64,000 nt of DNA from the NCBI RefSeq assembly GCF_000512585.2, contig NC_089248.1, positions 1,364,001-1,428,000 of the forward strand, read 5' to 3'. The DNA comes from Kwoniella bestiolae CBS 10118. Lineage: Eukaryota > Basidiomycota > Tremellomycetes > Tremellales > Cryptococcaceae. A program made the translations under genes and the position numbers. Shown here piece by piece: positions 48,294 through 60,715 of this stretch. The notes under the pieces were generated by a model. It was given only the letters and a program-made list of their open reading frames with translations, had not been told where the DNA came from and did not search any database. Each line of letters opens with the position of its first letter. Within the stretch, counting starts at the first letter, position 1.

Positions 48294-49317
48294 GTTGAGC
48301 AATGGCAAGTAACTGCCTCGTTCTGGTCAGGTAGATCACTTTGAGAGTGATGATATGATTTCAAAACCAGCTTCGACCTTTAAGATACAAGATGAACTGA
48401 TGAGGTCCAACGCTGAAATTATTCAAGTAACGAAAACAATTCGAAGCAGTCGATCCGAGTGGAGACCCCAGGTTTATAGACTCCTTGGTCTAGCTCGCTC
48501 TCATACCATCAGTGAGCATATATGTATACAATCATATCAGATACAGCAGAAAGATGTGACATGTGGTAAGATCATGAAGATCACCAAAGTACGATCCACA
48601 GCAGAGTCATTCATGATTCATAACAATGAGAAAAGAGAGAACCGATGAAAAAATGGAATATGACCAAACAGACCATCTACAGTACAAAATGTCAACTCAA
48701 TTGATGTTTTTGGTGAGTTTTTACTCCTTTTTTTTCTGTTGGTGACGAAGTGGGTTTGTGAGTGATGAAAAGCGGACAAAAACAAGAAATACAACGACTA
48801 TAACATGATATAACAGTGAAAACTTGATCCGAGTGAGAGAGGGGATTGTGATAAAAATAGTAACAACATACAAACAGGGTGGAGATGGTGTATATACAAT
48901 ATACAGAGGAACAGACTTATAGACATCTATGATTGTATCGATGGGAATGGTAGTATTGATGTTGTGGACCGAGATCGAGAGAGGTTGAGCGAATGATGGG
49001 TGAAAGTGTCCAGTGGATGTGAGCTGACGGAGGAACAAGTTGACGAGTGGAGAGGGTGAAAGTGGAATATATTGACATGTTTTATTGAGCGTCGGAATGA
49101 CCAGCGTTGTGAAAAGAGCAAATCCGTACAATACGATCTTGAACCAGGGATGGGACATTGCTGAATGAACAGGGTATTTTCAAGAGATGTCGATGAGACC
49201 GTTTCTACAGATTCTCGAGAGCGTGGAATTGCTTGAAGTCTACTTCGGCACTACGAGCTTGCTTTAAATACTGGACGGAAGTCTCGGATGGGCATGTTTG
49301 AGAACCATCCATGGCTT
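48294..49317. other. intergenic; one doubtful hydrophobic ORF on the minus strand
   Basis: About 1 kb between the PBY1-like start and the ATG1 stop codon. A 145-codon minus-strand frame from ATG 49158 to 48721 starts MSHPWFKIVLYGFALFTTLV and is hydrophobic, but it is AT-rich, has no introns and no known domain, so I do not call it as a gene. The rest is promoter and 3' flank. Confidence 0.35.
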
Positions 49318-52300
49318 CTAGCTTAACCTCAAGCTGGTATTACCAGAGTCCGCCAGCTTCTTCCTAAGCGCTTCAAGCCTCGTTCGAATAGGTACGAGCA
49401 CTGTAAGACACATCAACGTCAGTCGAAATACCATCTTGCCAATCTGAAGGGAGCGACACTGCGCCGTGAGAAAGTATAGATGGGAGAGCCAACTCACACT
49501 TCTCATAAGTAGCTTTATCATCCTCCCTGATCCTCCCATTCTCATAGACCCCTTCATCCAGTAAAACCTGTAAGAGCCAAAGAGAAGTCTCGTACCCTTG
49601 TTCAGCAGTGACGAGATCGCCTTGAAGTTCAGCAACGGCAGCTTGGCGGGACTACACGCGTTAAACCACATCAGCGGAGATGCGGGCGAAACGAGATGCA
49701 GATCAAGAACATACCATATCCCTAGCTTTATCATGCACCAGCCAATCGGGGAACAGCATATTATCGTTTGACCTCGATTTGGCCCATTCGATCTTTTCGA
49801 ATATCTCGTTGAATCTTGATCTTAACCATTGCCCCACTACACCACCAAACCAGTCAGTTGAAGGCGACCCACTGTCTTGCGGTACACTCAACTCACTCTC
49901 ATTCAGCTCAGGACTGGCTTCCCTCTCGTCCCTATCTCTCCAGTACCTCTTGACCCTATCCATAGCCTGTACGATAAACGTCAAAGATCGCATGTAAAGT
50001 ACCACCGCATCATTGGCGGCAGCTTCCTGTTGACGCAATATCCATACTTCCGAATTCATCGAGCCAGAAGATGATTTCCTTCTATTGTTTGAGGCTTGTG
50101 AACTGAACGGTGGGGTGGTACCGGTTGGAGTAGGTGTAGAAGCATTTCGTGCGGTATTGGCAATTTGAGCTTGGGCCAATAACCTCTCATCGGCTAGTTC
50201 GAATAGTACGAACGCCTTTCTAGCTATATCTTCCACCGAGCGTAGTAGTTCATCTTCAGCAGGATCAATATCACTTGTACGTAGTATCGTTGGTCTCCTT
50301 TTGATGGTAGCTCTTGCAATGGCAGTAGCTGCCGTGTTGGCTGAGTTCCCGATCATACGGATAGCGGTGTTCGTGATTGCTCGAGCTAGGGCACCGGTCT
50401 GAAGCGATGATGGAGAAACACCAAATCGGGTAGCAGCATCTTGACCGTAGGTTGTTTGATTTGATGGTGGGAACATGTTTAAGGATTGAGGTATTGATGG
50501 GGGTCTAGTCAGACCTGGACTAGGGCTTGGTCGAGTGCCAGGCGGTATAGAGAAAGGTGGAGTGGTACCTAATGCGAATGGTGGCGAGTACGATATTGGC
50601 ACCATAGCTGTGTCCTGAGGTTTGGGACTAGGAGATATAGGCTTAAAAGCTGAAACAGGTCGAGTAACGACACTGGTTCTGGAATTTCGTCGACGCACGA
50701 TGGTCGTAGGCTTCTTCGAAGCTTGATCGATTTCTATAATGGAAGACATCAATGGATATTCTAGAGTTACGGTAATCAGGTCACTCACCATCCGCCAAAG
50801 CGTTGATCTCCACGTTCTGCTTCTCCACAACCACATAATCGGTCCCGACGATAGACTCACTGCTCTCAAGAGCGCTTTCTTCCTTTCGATCGTGTCGCAT
50901 GGTGATCGGTGGTGTGGCAGCCAACGGTGAACCTTCGCTTATACCTCTGGTTGCGGCCCTGGGAACAGTGGTTGGAGGTCCGCTGTAAGGCGGAGTCAGA
51001 GGAGCAGTCTCTTCTAAACTACCTTGTTCCCTTTCCCTCGTTGAGACTCGCCTCTGAGCAGCGGTAATGATGGGTCTAGGGTTGGCGCGAGCTGTAGTGT
51101 TTGAGGTAGCAACGACTGGTGGTTCCTCCGAAGCAGGTGAGTCATCGCTGACATAGTATTTGGGCTCGGAACGACGTATTGGTGGCTGCCGAATTGGAAA
51201 AGATTGTGGCGGCGTAGGAGGCTGGATGGAGCGTTGTGACTCCTGTCTCGTAGGTCGAGGAGCAGGTTGAGGGTTCAGAGCGACATCAACAGCGAGTGGT
51301 TGAGGAGCTTTTCGGACTAGGGCAAGCCTTTCCTTCGATTTTTCTATACTTGCCACCATCTCCTTAATTCGGGTGTCACTCGTTTCCATGCGAGCTGAGC
51401 TGTCGGTTGAAGCTTCAAGACTGGTCGTAGGTTCTTCTTCTGTACTTTCCGAAAGATGCGTATCCCAAACAGTAGATGAGAAGAACTCCTCAAAACCTAT
51501 ACGGTCTGCGGGTTTACGCTTGAGGAGAGCTCGTATTAATGCTTTGATATCGGGTGAAACGGGTGTCGGCGGTGGCGCGGAATCCTTCTTATCCGAAGGA
51601 GGAGATTCATCCGGGAACTTTATACGATCTTCACCTCTTTCTATGCGCTTGAGCAATTCAACGTGATTGTTTGCTCGGAAAGGTGGACGGCCAACGGACA
51701 TCTCGAAAAGCACTGCACCGACTGACCACAGATCGGCTGTAGCATCGTATTTCTCGTACCGTAGTATTTCTGGTGCCATGTACAATCTATGAAAGGGATT
51801 ATCAGCCATACTAGATCCTTGTCATGGATCGGTGGTTTACTCACGGTGAACCACAAAGAGTCTCTGCCATAGCAGCAGCAGGAAGGATTCTAGCAAAACC
51901 AAAGTCCGCTACTTTGAGAACAGGTATACCGTAAGGGTGACCTTCGGCAACTTCAGCTTCTGTAGCGGGTTGCAAGAGCAGATTCTGAGGTTTGATATCC
52001 CTGTGCATCAAATCTTGAGCACGTAGGAATTTGATCGCTTGGGCTGTACAAGTATTCATGGTAAGCTTCCTCATCTATCATTTGAAACCACATCAGCTTA
52101 CCTAATTGACCGAGGAAAGACCTCGTCACTTTCTCGTCCAATCCACCAGTGGTAGGATGAGGCCAGAATATCTTTCCGTCTTCTTTCCTCTCCAGACTAT
52201 CCATGCGAGATCCAGGCCGAGGGAAGAAATCCAAAGTCTCTAGCCGACCTCGATTCTTGATATATATCGAGAGATCAGAGCCGGAACAATACTCCATAAC

Positions 52301-52975
52301 AAGGTAGATATGGGTATCGTTTTTCTAGACAACCAAAGGAGAAAGTCAGCATGAGACGACTTGATGAATGATGGGAAGACTTACAAAGCAATCTTCCAAA
52401 GCGACGATATTCCTGTGATGTATCACTTTTAGGATGTTAATCTCACTTTCCAGATTCTCCAGGAGCTTGGTGGTGAGTTTCTGCCTTGATACAGCTTTGA
52501 TAGCTATCGATACCTTGCTCTTCTATTTCATGGGAGATGACATAATGGAGTCGATGGACGTGAAGAGCAGTCGCATGGTGATGATAGGAGGATGAAGAGA
52601 GGAAGGGCGAATAGTATGCAGGAGGAAGAAGGTTGGAAGTGGATTAGGTGTACGAAGAAGTGAGGAGGAAAAAAGGATGGCGTCAGCTTGAAAAGTCTTT
52701 ATGGGTGAGACAGTATCATCGTCTGGAATCGATTGCTTGTCTCAACCTGTACCATGTATATACCATATAACAAATATGCGGGAATAGAGAAAGAAAGAGA
52801 GAGGAGGAAAGAGGAAGAACAGACTCACCGATCTATAGCCTTTATAGACAGTTGCGAAACTTCCTCTTCCAATCTCATTACCTACTACATAATTGCCTAT
52901 CCGTTCTTTATGGGTTCTATGTCCACCAGTACTACTTCCCTCTCCTCTTGGATTTTGAGCGTTTGAATCTGGCAT
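49318..52975 (-). CDS. ATG1: ATG1/ULK1 autophagy-initiating Ser/Thr kinase
   Basis: Eight minus-strand exons: 52975-52829, 52522-52385, 52324-52102, 52043-51845, 51786-50789, 50733-49715, 49651-49498 and 49400-49318; 986 residues. The kinase domain starts at GNYVVGNEIGRGSFATVYKG; K58 in IAIKAV, catalytic D185 in HRDIKPQN, D216 in the DFG motif and LYMAPEIL are all intact. An insert between HRDIKPQN and DFG (TEAEVAEGHPYGIP) and one after YIKNRG are typical of ATG1. The middle (about 330-640) is disordered; the C-terminal 250 residues are helical and correspond to the tandem MIT (ATG13-binding) region. ATG1 starts autophagy under starvation. The gene follows an unusually long 1.9-kb upstream gap. 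Confidence 0.95.
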
Positions 52976-54917
52976 GATGCCTGATGTCAATCACTGTGTA
53001 GAAAAGATGAAAGAGAAGGAAAGGAAGGAGTGGAGCGATGAATAGGTGTAGGTATAAATATGTGTGGGTGTGTGATGATCAGAAGAAGGAAAGAGGGAAA
53101 GTGATGATCGAGCTGAGCTGTGTAGTTGATCAAGTATACAATCAACCCCAGTGGGATGTGAAAGTGGAGGTAGTCCGATAAGTCCACCTAGGTCTAGGCT
53201 CGCTAATGTAAGGGTCAAAAGGAAAGGGTGACTACGACGATGGGGGTGATTGATAATAGTGGTGAAGAGTTGGTACTAGATATTGGCCCTGAAGGCCTCA
53301 AGGCCATATTCACGTCTTGTCCTCCTCAACCGACTCGACTGATTGCAAAGATGAGTGGATGTGGTGACGTTGGGTTGGATGGATGTTGCAGAGTGATGGT
53401 ACGTTGATTGAGATGGGAGTGGGATGATAGAACCACTGTTGAGTGTTGATGAGTAAACAGGTAGTGTTACGAGTAACTTGGTCCGTCTTCGTCTAAACTG
53501 ATATATTATATATGATGTATGATAATGCTATTCCCGAGGTAGTTGATGCTGAAACTATCTACAAAGGATTGTAGATGTGTGTGAGGTTGCTATGTTGATC
53601 GCGTGGACAAGTGGGGATGAGGATGGGGATGTAAAAGGTTACAAAGGTGATACTGAAAGGGTGGGTTGTCCTGGTTGATCAAGTGGCGTGAGAGGGTGTG
53701 AGTGCGATGAGGTTGATTACCAATCTCTCTTTCTGTCTTCCTCCTGAGCTGACCTATGCTAAGTTGGGATGATATACTATGATATAGATGGGTCGATATG
53801 ATGATTATTGTATGCTTGGTCGGTATCAATCAGCTATAGATAGAGATAGAGAGTGGTTGGTCGATGGTTATGAGTAATGGTTGAATGACGCGTACGTAGA
53901 GTGGAGGAATACAAATGACAAGGTTACCCGTTGTAACAAAGTGTAAACAAATAACCGTAACCGGAAGGGTACTACTGCTATTCGTAGTTATTTCCTAATG
54001 GGACAACGGCCGATGATAGTCAACTGATACCAACTCTCCTACGAATATATGGGATGATGCGTTATCACGAATCAAAATTACCACTTGAGAGTAATGATGG
54101 CGATAAGTGACGTGCGATCATCTGTCGTATGATCATTCATCAGATCGGATCAGCCAAGCACAACCTATAAACTCACTAATCAAGGTTATTTATTCCAAGC
54201 TAGAAGGGGATCGTACATTTCTGGTTTGACCAGGGCGTGCGGCCGAAGAGAGCTATGTACGATAATTACGAGAGGACGCGGAATGATGGGGGAAGGGAGA
54301 TAAGCAGATACACAAGGTTCAATATCGATAATCTGGGTTAGATGAAATGCATATATATATATATACACATATGTCATATTGCTTATCAAACGAAATCACT
54401 TCTCTCCCACGTATACAAGAATTCAATCGATGAGTCTACGCCCCCTCCGATGTTTACTGCACAACCCCGTTTGATCCGATACACTACATTAGAAACAAAT
54501 ATACACATGTATCCCTTATCATTTGCATCTGTTTAGATCCCACCCAAATGGCGTGATAAGGCTTCATCGACCGAGCTGCTCGGAAAGTGGGGACCATTCT
54601 CGACACGGCGTTTCCGATCAACCATCACGCACTCAGGCGAGGCACGGTGCATCGACAACCACACAAACACTCATACGGTCCAGGAGTAAAAGGATACTAG
54701 TGGGGTGTTTCATGAAGTTCTCTCCACACCGCACTCATACAAAGTAAAGTACTCATGCATAGCCATGAACATGCAAACATGACAAAAATTCGTCTGTATG
54801 GACAGACGAGATACATACCGACATATACGAAAGCCGCAAGGCAAGGCTTGTCCCGGCGTTATTTACCAAATAGATAGATGCTTTTCCTAACTCGCCCATA
54901 ACACCCAGGATGAACAC
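52976..54917. other. gene-free interval of 1.9 kb upstream of ATG1
   Basis: No gene was found. It is the promoter/leader of ATG1 and the 3' flank of the aminotransferase. A perfect (AT)n run lies at 54351-54365. The frames at 53590-53829 and 54186-54389 lack coding features. Confidence 0.45.
54351..54365. repeat. (AT)n microsatellite
   Basis: About seven AT units in the 3' flank of the aminotransferase gene (on the other strand). Confidence 0.8.
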
Positions 54918-56737
54918 CTAATTCTCCTTCTCAAGATCCGCTGCCACCTCTTTAATACTCTTAGTCAACAATCGAACAATCTCACTAATCTGCTCTTTCG
55001 TGACAGTATAAGCCTAATCCACACCATTGATAATCAGCATCTCTCCTCCTTCGGGGAACACAAGGTAGACAAAAGCTTACAGGTCCAAGCATGATACTTT
55101 CACCTTCAACCCCATCGACCGTACCGCTCATCGCCATCACCAATAAGCCATTCTGGAACGTTTTGCTCTTGATCCGGGCCGCAAGGCGGGGTTCAAGGGA
55201 TGATGAACCCGTCAGTTCGACTCCGACAAACTGTTCACACCATCACCTGTTGGCTACTTCCACCATTTCTCCTCTCAAACATGGGGATAAGAGAGACTTA
55301 CCAATCCTTTACCTCTGATATCATAGACCATCTCTATACCCTTGGTAGATTCTTGCAATTCTTGGATGAGCTGTTCGCCTCGAGCTCTGACGTTGGCGAG
55401 TAAGCTGTCTCTTTCGACGATCTCCTGCACCTGTATGTGGGTCGCTATCAGCTTCGGACCATCTTGCATTTGAACATGCTTCTCATGATAGTAAGGGGGT
55501 ACGGTCAGAGCGCGCAACACCCACCTTCAAAGCGACAGCGCAGCTGATCGGATGGTTCTGATAACTATGTGAATTCTTCCATCCCCCCGACTTCCTAATC
55601 CTGTCCGTAACCCTCTCACCAGTCAAAACGGAAGACACAGCTACATATCCGCTTCCCAATCCCTTGGCCATGGCCATAATATCAGGTATCACCCCCTCTC
55701 CCACAGCTTGGAATGCAAATAATTCCCCCGATCTCCCCGATCCAGACATCACTTCGTCAAGAATCAACAGGATATCATACTTGTCTAGTACCTTCTTGAT
55801 TGCGGGGAAATATCCTTTGGGAGGGGGCATCACCCCCAATGCAGCGCCTACGACTGCCTCAGCGACGAAACACATGACGTTCTCTGGACCGATGGCTTGA
55901 ATCTTGGATTCCAGCTCGGCTGCTAGTCTTGCTGAATAGGCTTCTTCGCTTTCGTTCGGGTGGTGACGTCGTTTGTATTGCGGTGAGGGGACGTGGTGCG
56001 TGTTGGTCGATAGGAGGGGTTCATACACTGTTCGTCGCGCGGGGACATTTCCAGCCTATCAATATTGTCATTATCAAATGAATAATCAGTATCGCTTGCA
56101 CATGATGGGACTCTGGCCTTGCGGAATGAAGCATGACGAAGGGAGTGGGAGTGGTCGTGATCAATACACTCACACTCAAAACTCCTAGGGTATTACCGTG
56201 ATACGAAGGGAATCTACCGATTATCTGGGTACGAGAAGGCTGACCCATACCAACCCAATATTCTCGGGCGAGCTTGAGGGCAGCCTCCATAGCTTCGGAG
56301 CCTGAGTCGGATAGCAAAACAACTCGTTAGTCCCGATATCTCCTATCTATTAGCAGACCACACAGAAAGAGGAAGTGTCATAATCGCGAAAAGGCTTCCT
56401 CGTCCACCTAATATCTAATGGCTACAGCGGACTTACCAGAATTCAAAAACGCCGCAGCCTTCAATCCCCCACCGCTCCTTTCCGTCAAGAACAGCGCCAA
56501 CTTCTCACTCTGCTCGTTTCCCAATGCTTGATGATAAGCGTACGCCATCTTCTCAACTTGTGCTACCATCACATCGCTGATCTCCTTATTACCGTTCCCT
56601 AGACAATTGACGGCCGCCCCTCCAGAGATGGCATCGAGGATCACTTGACCTGTCTCGAGGGTGTATTCTAGCCCTGTCGAGGAGATGACGAGTGGTTGAG
56701 CGGAGGTGTGATGTAATTGGGCGGTTTCGGATTTCAT
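54918..56737 (-). CDS. class III PLP-dependent aminotransferase
   Basis: Six minus-strand exons: 56737-56437, 56301-56174, 56055-55525, 55430-55302, 55230-55081 and 55013-54918; 444 residues. SGGAAVNCLGNGN starts the N-terminal domain; FLNSGSEAMEAALKLARE is the cofactor phosphate-binding turn; LLILDEVMSGSGRSGELFAF holds D243 that contacts the pyridine nitrogen, and IMAMAKGLGSGYVAV holds K274, the Schiff-base lysine. These are the hallmarks of class III (omega-type, ornithine/4-aminobutyrate) aminotransferases. SGGWKNSHSYQNHPISCAVAL matches the active-site entry loop. No mitochondrial presequence is evident. The amino donor is not predictable. Confidence 0.92.
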
Positions 56738-57458
56738 GATAGGCAGGGGCAACTAGTGAAGAGTGATTTATTAATGGAATCTTCGACAGGAATTGTATGG
56801 GTGAATGGATATGATCAAGTATACAGAGGCAGCATCATGTCCCCAAACATTGATAATAGGATGGGATTTTATATGTATATCCCAAATGACGCTAGTCTTC
56901 TCGGCTCTTATCTCGCCTTATCTCATGCCCGTCCGTCTGCTATTACCGGTGTACCTTGCGGGGTAGTATGTACCTCATCTTAGCGCCTTCTCAACATCGA
57001 TTCGACTCGGACGAATTAGAAAGCTCAAGCGAGCTTGAATTAGCCGAGTTTTAATTTTCTGAACGCACAAGAGTGCAACACTCTACATAGCAAATGGGAA
57101 CGGGAAACTAGCGGAAGGACAAGGTCCCAAGCCCAAGTCGAGAATGAATTACGTAGAGTGATGGGTGGCTTCGCTCATGTCCGATCATGCAGTCTTCTAA
57201 CCTTCTAACCGGATCTTGTGGAAGGTGTTTGATGAAGTGCCACACTCGCGGCGATATGACCAACACCGCCACTCTCAGTCTCTCTCCTTTACGCTTGTTG
57301 TCGTGCTCATCTCATTCCATCATGGTAATCTATCAGGTCCTCACCTGCATCAATCTAAACCCTTATCAGTACATGCTCAAGCTTACTTAGCTTTTCCTTT
57401 CTTTTTTATTCATTGCTATCACGGGCAGATACAGCAAGCATCACATACACACGCCAAG
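56738..57458. promoter_or_regulatory. divergent promoter of aminotransferase and Gbp2-like gene
   Basis: About 720 bases between divergent starts. The sequence has a TTTTCTTTTTT run just upstream of 57459 and CATC-rich leader. No specific site is claimed. Confidence 0.35.
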
Positions 57459-60305
57459 ATGGAAGACGACAGAGAAATGCGAGTAGACGAAGCTATCATT
57501 CCTGATAGTGGGAATGGTGATAGATGTGGGTTTTAGTTTTAGGTTGATTCTTCTGGTTTGTTGGATCGGGTCGGATTGGTGGACTGGAATGGATTGTTGG
57601 GTTGGTAGACTGGATGAGGCTTAGCTTCTCTCTCACGAAGAGGTGATAGTCTGGCGGATGGCTACATCACCACTCTAGTCATTACTGTTGGATGCTGGAT
57701 GTTGGTGGATGGAGGATGGAGGATAACTTCAAATCCGATCCCGACATCCCAATTTCTCCCTCAAAACCACCCTTGAATCAGCCTTGTGGAGTGTTGGTTG
57801 TTGTAGTTGCTTTTCGCAGAAAGGTTTGGCTTGGAACGGATAAGAAGGAAAGGACATAGCAGCTAATGAATGGAATTTTGTGGGGACAAGTAGATGGATC
57901 TAGAAGAGACGATAGGGATAGATCAAGAAGTAGAGATAGGCACAGAAGTTCCAGAGATGACGATAGGGGACACAGAAGTGTGAGTGATTTTTAATCTACA
58001 TATGCGAGTGCACGTGAGTGTGAGGCGAGAAAGAGAGAGATGAGAGCTGAGGCGACGATGTGATGACGTGAAGGCGAATGGGAAGGGTGACGTTGAAAAT
58101 AAAGTGAGCTTGAGTGGGGATGAAGAGTTGAATAATGATATTACGAGATCGAGAGAGGAGGAGGTCGTATGGATCGTCGAGGTGGGGTTGTATCGATGAA
58201 GATCATGTCTCCCCCCTCACCACTATGCAACGTATAGCTGACATTCCTTTTGCTTTGTGATGATCCCACAGCACCGCCGAAGATCCTACTCTCGATCACG
58301 ATCTCGTTCTCGTACCAGATCGCCTGGAAGACACCGACACAGGCATCACTCGAGATCGCGCTCACGAGACCGTGATTACAAACAGGATCGAGACAGGGAT
58401 TATCGATCCTCTCACAGAGACTACCGATCAAGCTCAGATAGGTACGGTGGATCATCTTACAGGGGTGGACCAAGGGGTGGTAGAGGTCTGTCAGGCGGAT
58501 ATGGCAGAAATGGATATGGTGGAGGACATGGGGCTGGAAGACCCACTTCTGGGCCTGGACCAAACGGTGAACAATCGGTTGGAGGACCCATGAATGCCAC
58601 TCAAGATGAAGCTGAGGCTCACGCCAAGATCTCAAAGAGGGAGAACAGATTATACGTCGGTAATCTTGCTTATGACGTTACGTACAAAGATTTGTCGAAC
58701 TTCATGTCTTCAGGTCAGGCATCTCACTTCTGTCTGTGTGGAATAGCGCACTGATATAAGTATCCCTTCCGATGTAGCCGGTGGAAACGTCATCTTCTCC
58801 GAGGTTCTCACTACCCCTGCTGGTCAATCTAAGGGTTGCGGGTGAGTAAAAGACTTCATCCGTACACTGTGCGTTCAATCAGCAGCTAATGTATGACCAT
58901 TTGCAGTATCGTCGAATTCGCTACTCAAGAAGATGCCCAACGAGCAAAAGCCGAATTGACCGACAAGTACCTGTTATCTCGAAACGTCTTCATCCGAGAG
59001 GTCCGTTGAATTTTGCGCGTACCATCACCTCGTGAACACTGCATCTGACATCTGCCTTCTTCACAGGACCGAGAAGAAACCGCTCGATTCGGTGCGCCTC
59101 CCATCCCAGGTAAAATCGGTGTTGCCACCGGTGAAGCTAGGACCTTTTTGGGTAATGCTGCTCCTGTCTTCCCCGTCAACCCTATGAACAAAAATGTCTT
59201 TGTCGGAAATGTGAGCTATACCCAGTTGTCTCGTCTGCAAAGCACTCATCCAGCTGACATTGTCCCCTGTAGCTCCCTCTCCAAGCTTCTTGGCAAGATC
59301 TTAAGGATCTCATGCGACAAGCTGGTGAAGTCATCCGAGCCGATATCAACTTCCACCCCGATGGCAACCCCCGAGGAAACGGTACGGTCGTATTCGTCAA
59401 CCCTGACGATGCTCGAGCTGCTATTGAGATGTTCAACGGATTCGACTGGTTCGGTAACATCCTTGAATGTAAACCTGTAAGTACACCGTGGCTTATGATG
59501 AACTCGATCTCCCCATACTGATATGGTCCTTTTCTAGGACAAGTTCGCCAATATGCCCTTCGGTCCCGGACGAGGACGGGGTGGATTCCGAGGTGGTTTC
59601 CCACCTAGAGGAGGCTTTGGAGGATTCCGAGGTGGTTTCAGAGGTGGATTCATGGGTGGACCAGGCTTTGGAGGAGCAGGTAGAGGAATGGGATTCAATG
59701 CTGGTTACGCCGCTCAAGGTGGACGAAGCTTCAACGATAACATCTACGCGGATTACAATGGCCCAGAAGGTGGTGAAGGGATGGCTGTTGATGGTGCGGG
59801 CGCTGGGGGTAGCGGTTTGAAACCTCAACCTGCTGAACCCAATCAACAGATCTTGGTGAGGAATGTAAGTTAGCCCTTTCACTTCTGATACTCCTCGCTA
59901 TCTGCCAGCAGCGAGATCTGGGTTTGGTTTGAATGCGGATACGGGTATTGATGTTTCGTTTGTTTTGACAGCTACCATGGTCAACCGCCAATGAAGATCT
60001 CGTAGAACTATTTGAAACCGTCGGAAACGTTGTATCTGCTGAAGTCTTGTTCGAAGCTGGACGATCAAAGGGTGAAGGTATCGTCCAATTCACCGAGACT
60101 GCCGAGGCTCAAACTGCTGGCGAGAAGTTCACTGGATACATGTATGGTGGAAGACCCTTGGGTGGGTCCATCGTTTCTCCTTCGCCATAAGGAGCAGGAT
60201 CTGAGCTGACCATAAATATTTGTGGTTTTAGACGTCCAATTCAACCCTAGATGGCACGAGTTTTCATCTGCTGCTGTCAAAGGCGGTCAGGTCGCTCCTG
60301 CTTAG
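57459..60305 (+). CDS. Gbp2/Hrb1-like RS/RGG protein with three RRMs
   Basis: Ten exons: 57459-57516, 57891-57979, 58272-58713, 58778-58841, 58907-59000, 59067-59210, 59273-59476, 59538-59864, 59972-60161 and 60232-60305; 561 residues. An RS/RD region (SYSRSRSRSRTRSPGRH) is followed by RRM1 (about 175-250, RLYVGNLAY), RRM2 (about 290-365, NVFVGNLPL), a Gly/Arg linker (GGFRGGFPPRGGFGGFRGG) and RRM3 (about 468-545, QILVRNLPW). This order is that of yeast Gbp2 and Hrb1, SR-type mRNA-binding export and surveillance factors acting with the THO/TREX complex. Introns 1 and 2 are long (374 and 292 nt), flank the RS exon and are G-rich, unlike the other introns. Confidence 0.9.
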
Positions 60306-60715
60306 ATGTAGTGAAGAACGAAGTGGATGATGCAGTCCAAGTGGGAGTGGGGATGGAAGATCAAAATTTGTATATGTGTCAAATCTTTTCGTAAAATGTG
60401 CAATCAAAAACGATGCATTGTGGTTATCTCACTCTTTGGTCCTCGACTTGAGTCAGCTGCTGGAGTTGTACGAGACTAAGTTACCATGAGCTGGCTCATC
60501 TTGAACTGTGCTCGGTGATGATGATGATGCTGGTAACATCACCGAGTAAGCCCGAAGATGACCAATGTGGAGGTGGTCAGTATTGGAAAAACAAATAATA
60601 ATCATCCTCGAGTCGACATTCATCTTCTTCTTTTCATCTTATTTGAGTCCACTATCGTTGGATTGCATTAGAGTTAGATATCAGTGTATGAGACCACGGG
60701 GAGAGTATCTTCAAT

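Noticed and set aside
48721..49158. 145-codon hydrophobic minus-strand ORF starting MSHPWFKIVLYG
   Set aside because: AT-rich 3' flank of ATG1 on the same strand; no known domain and no introns in a genome where almost all genes have them.
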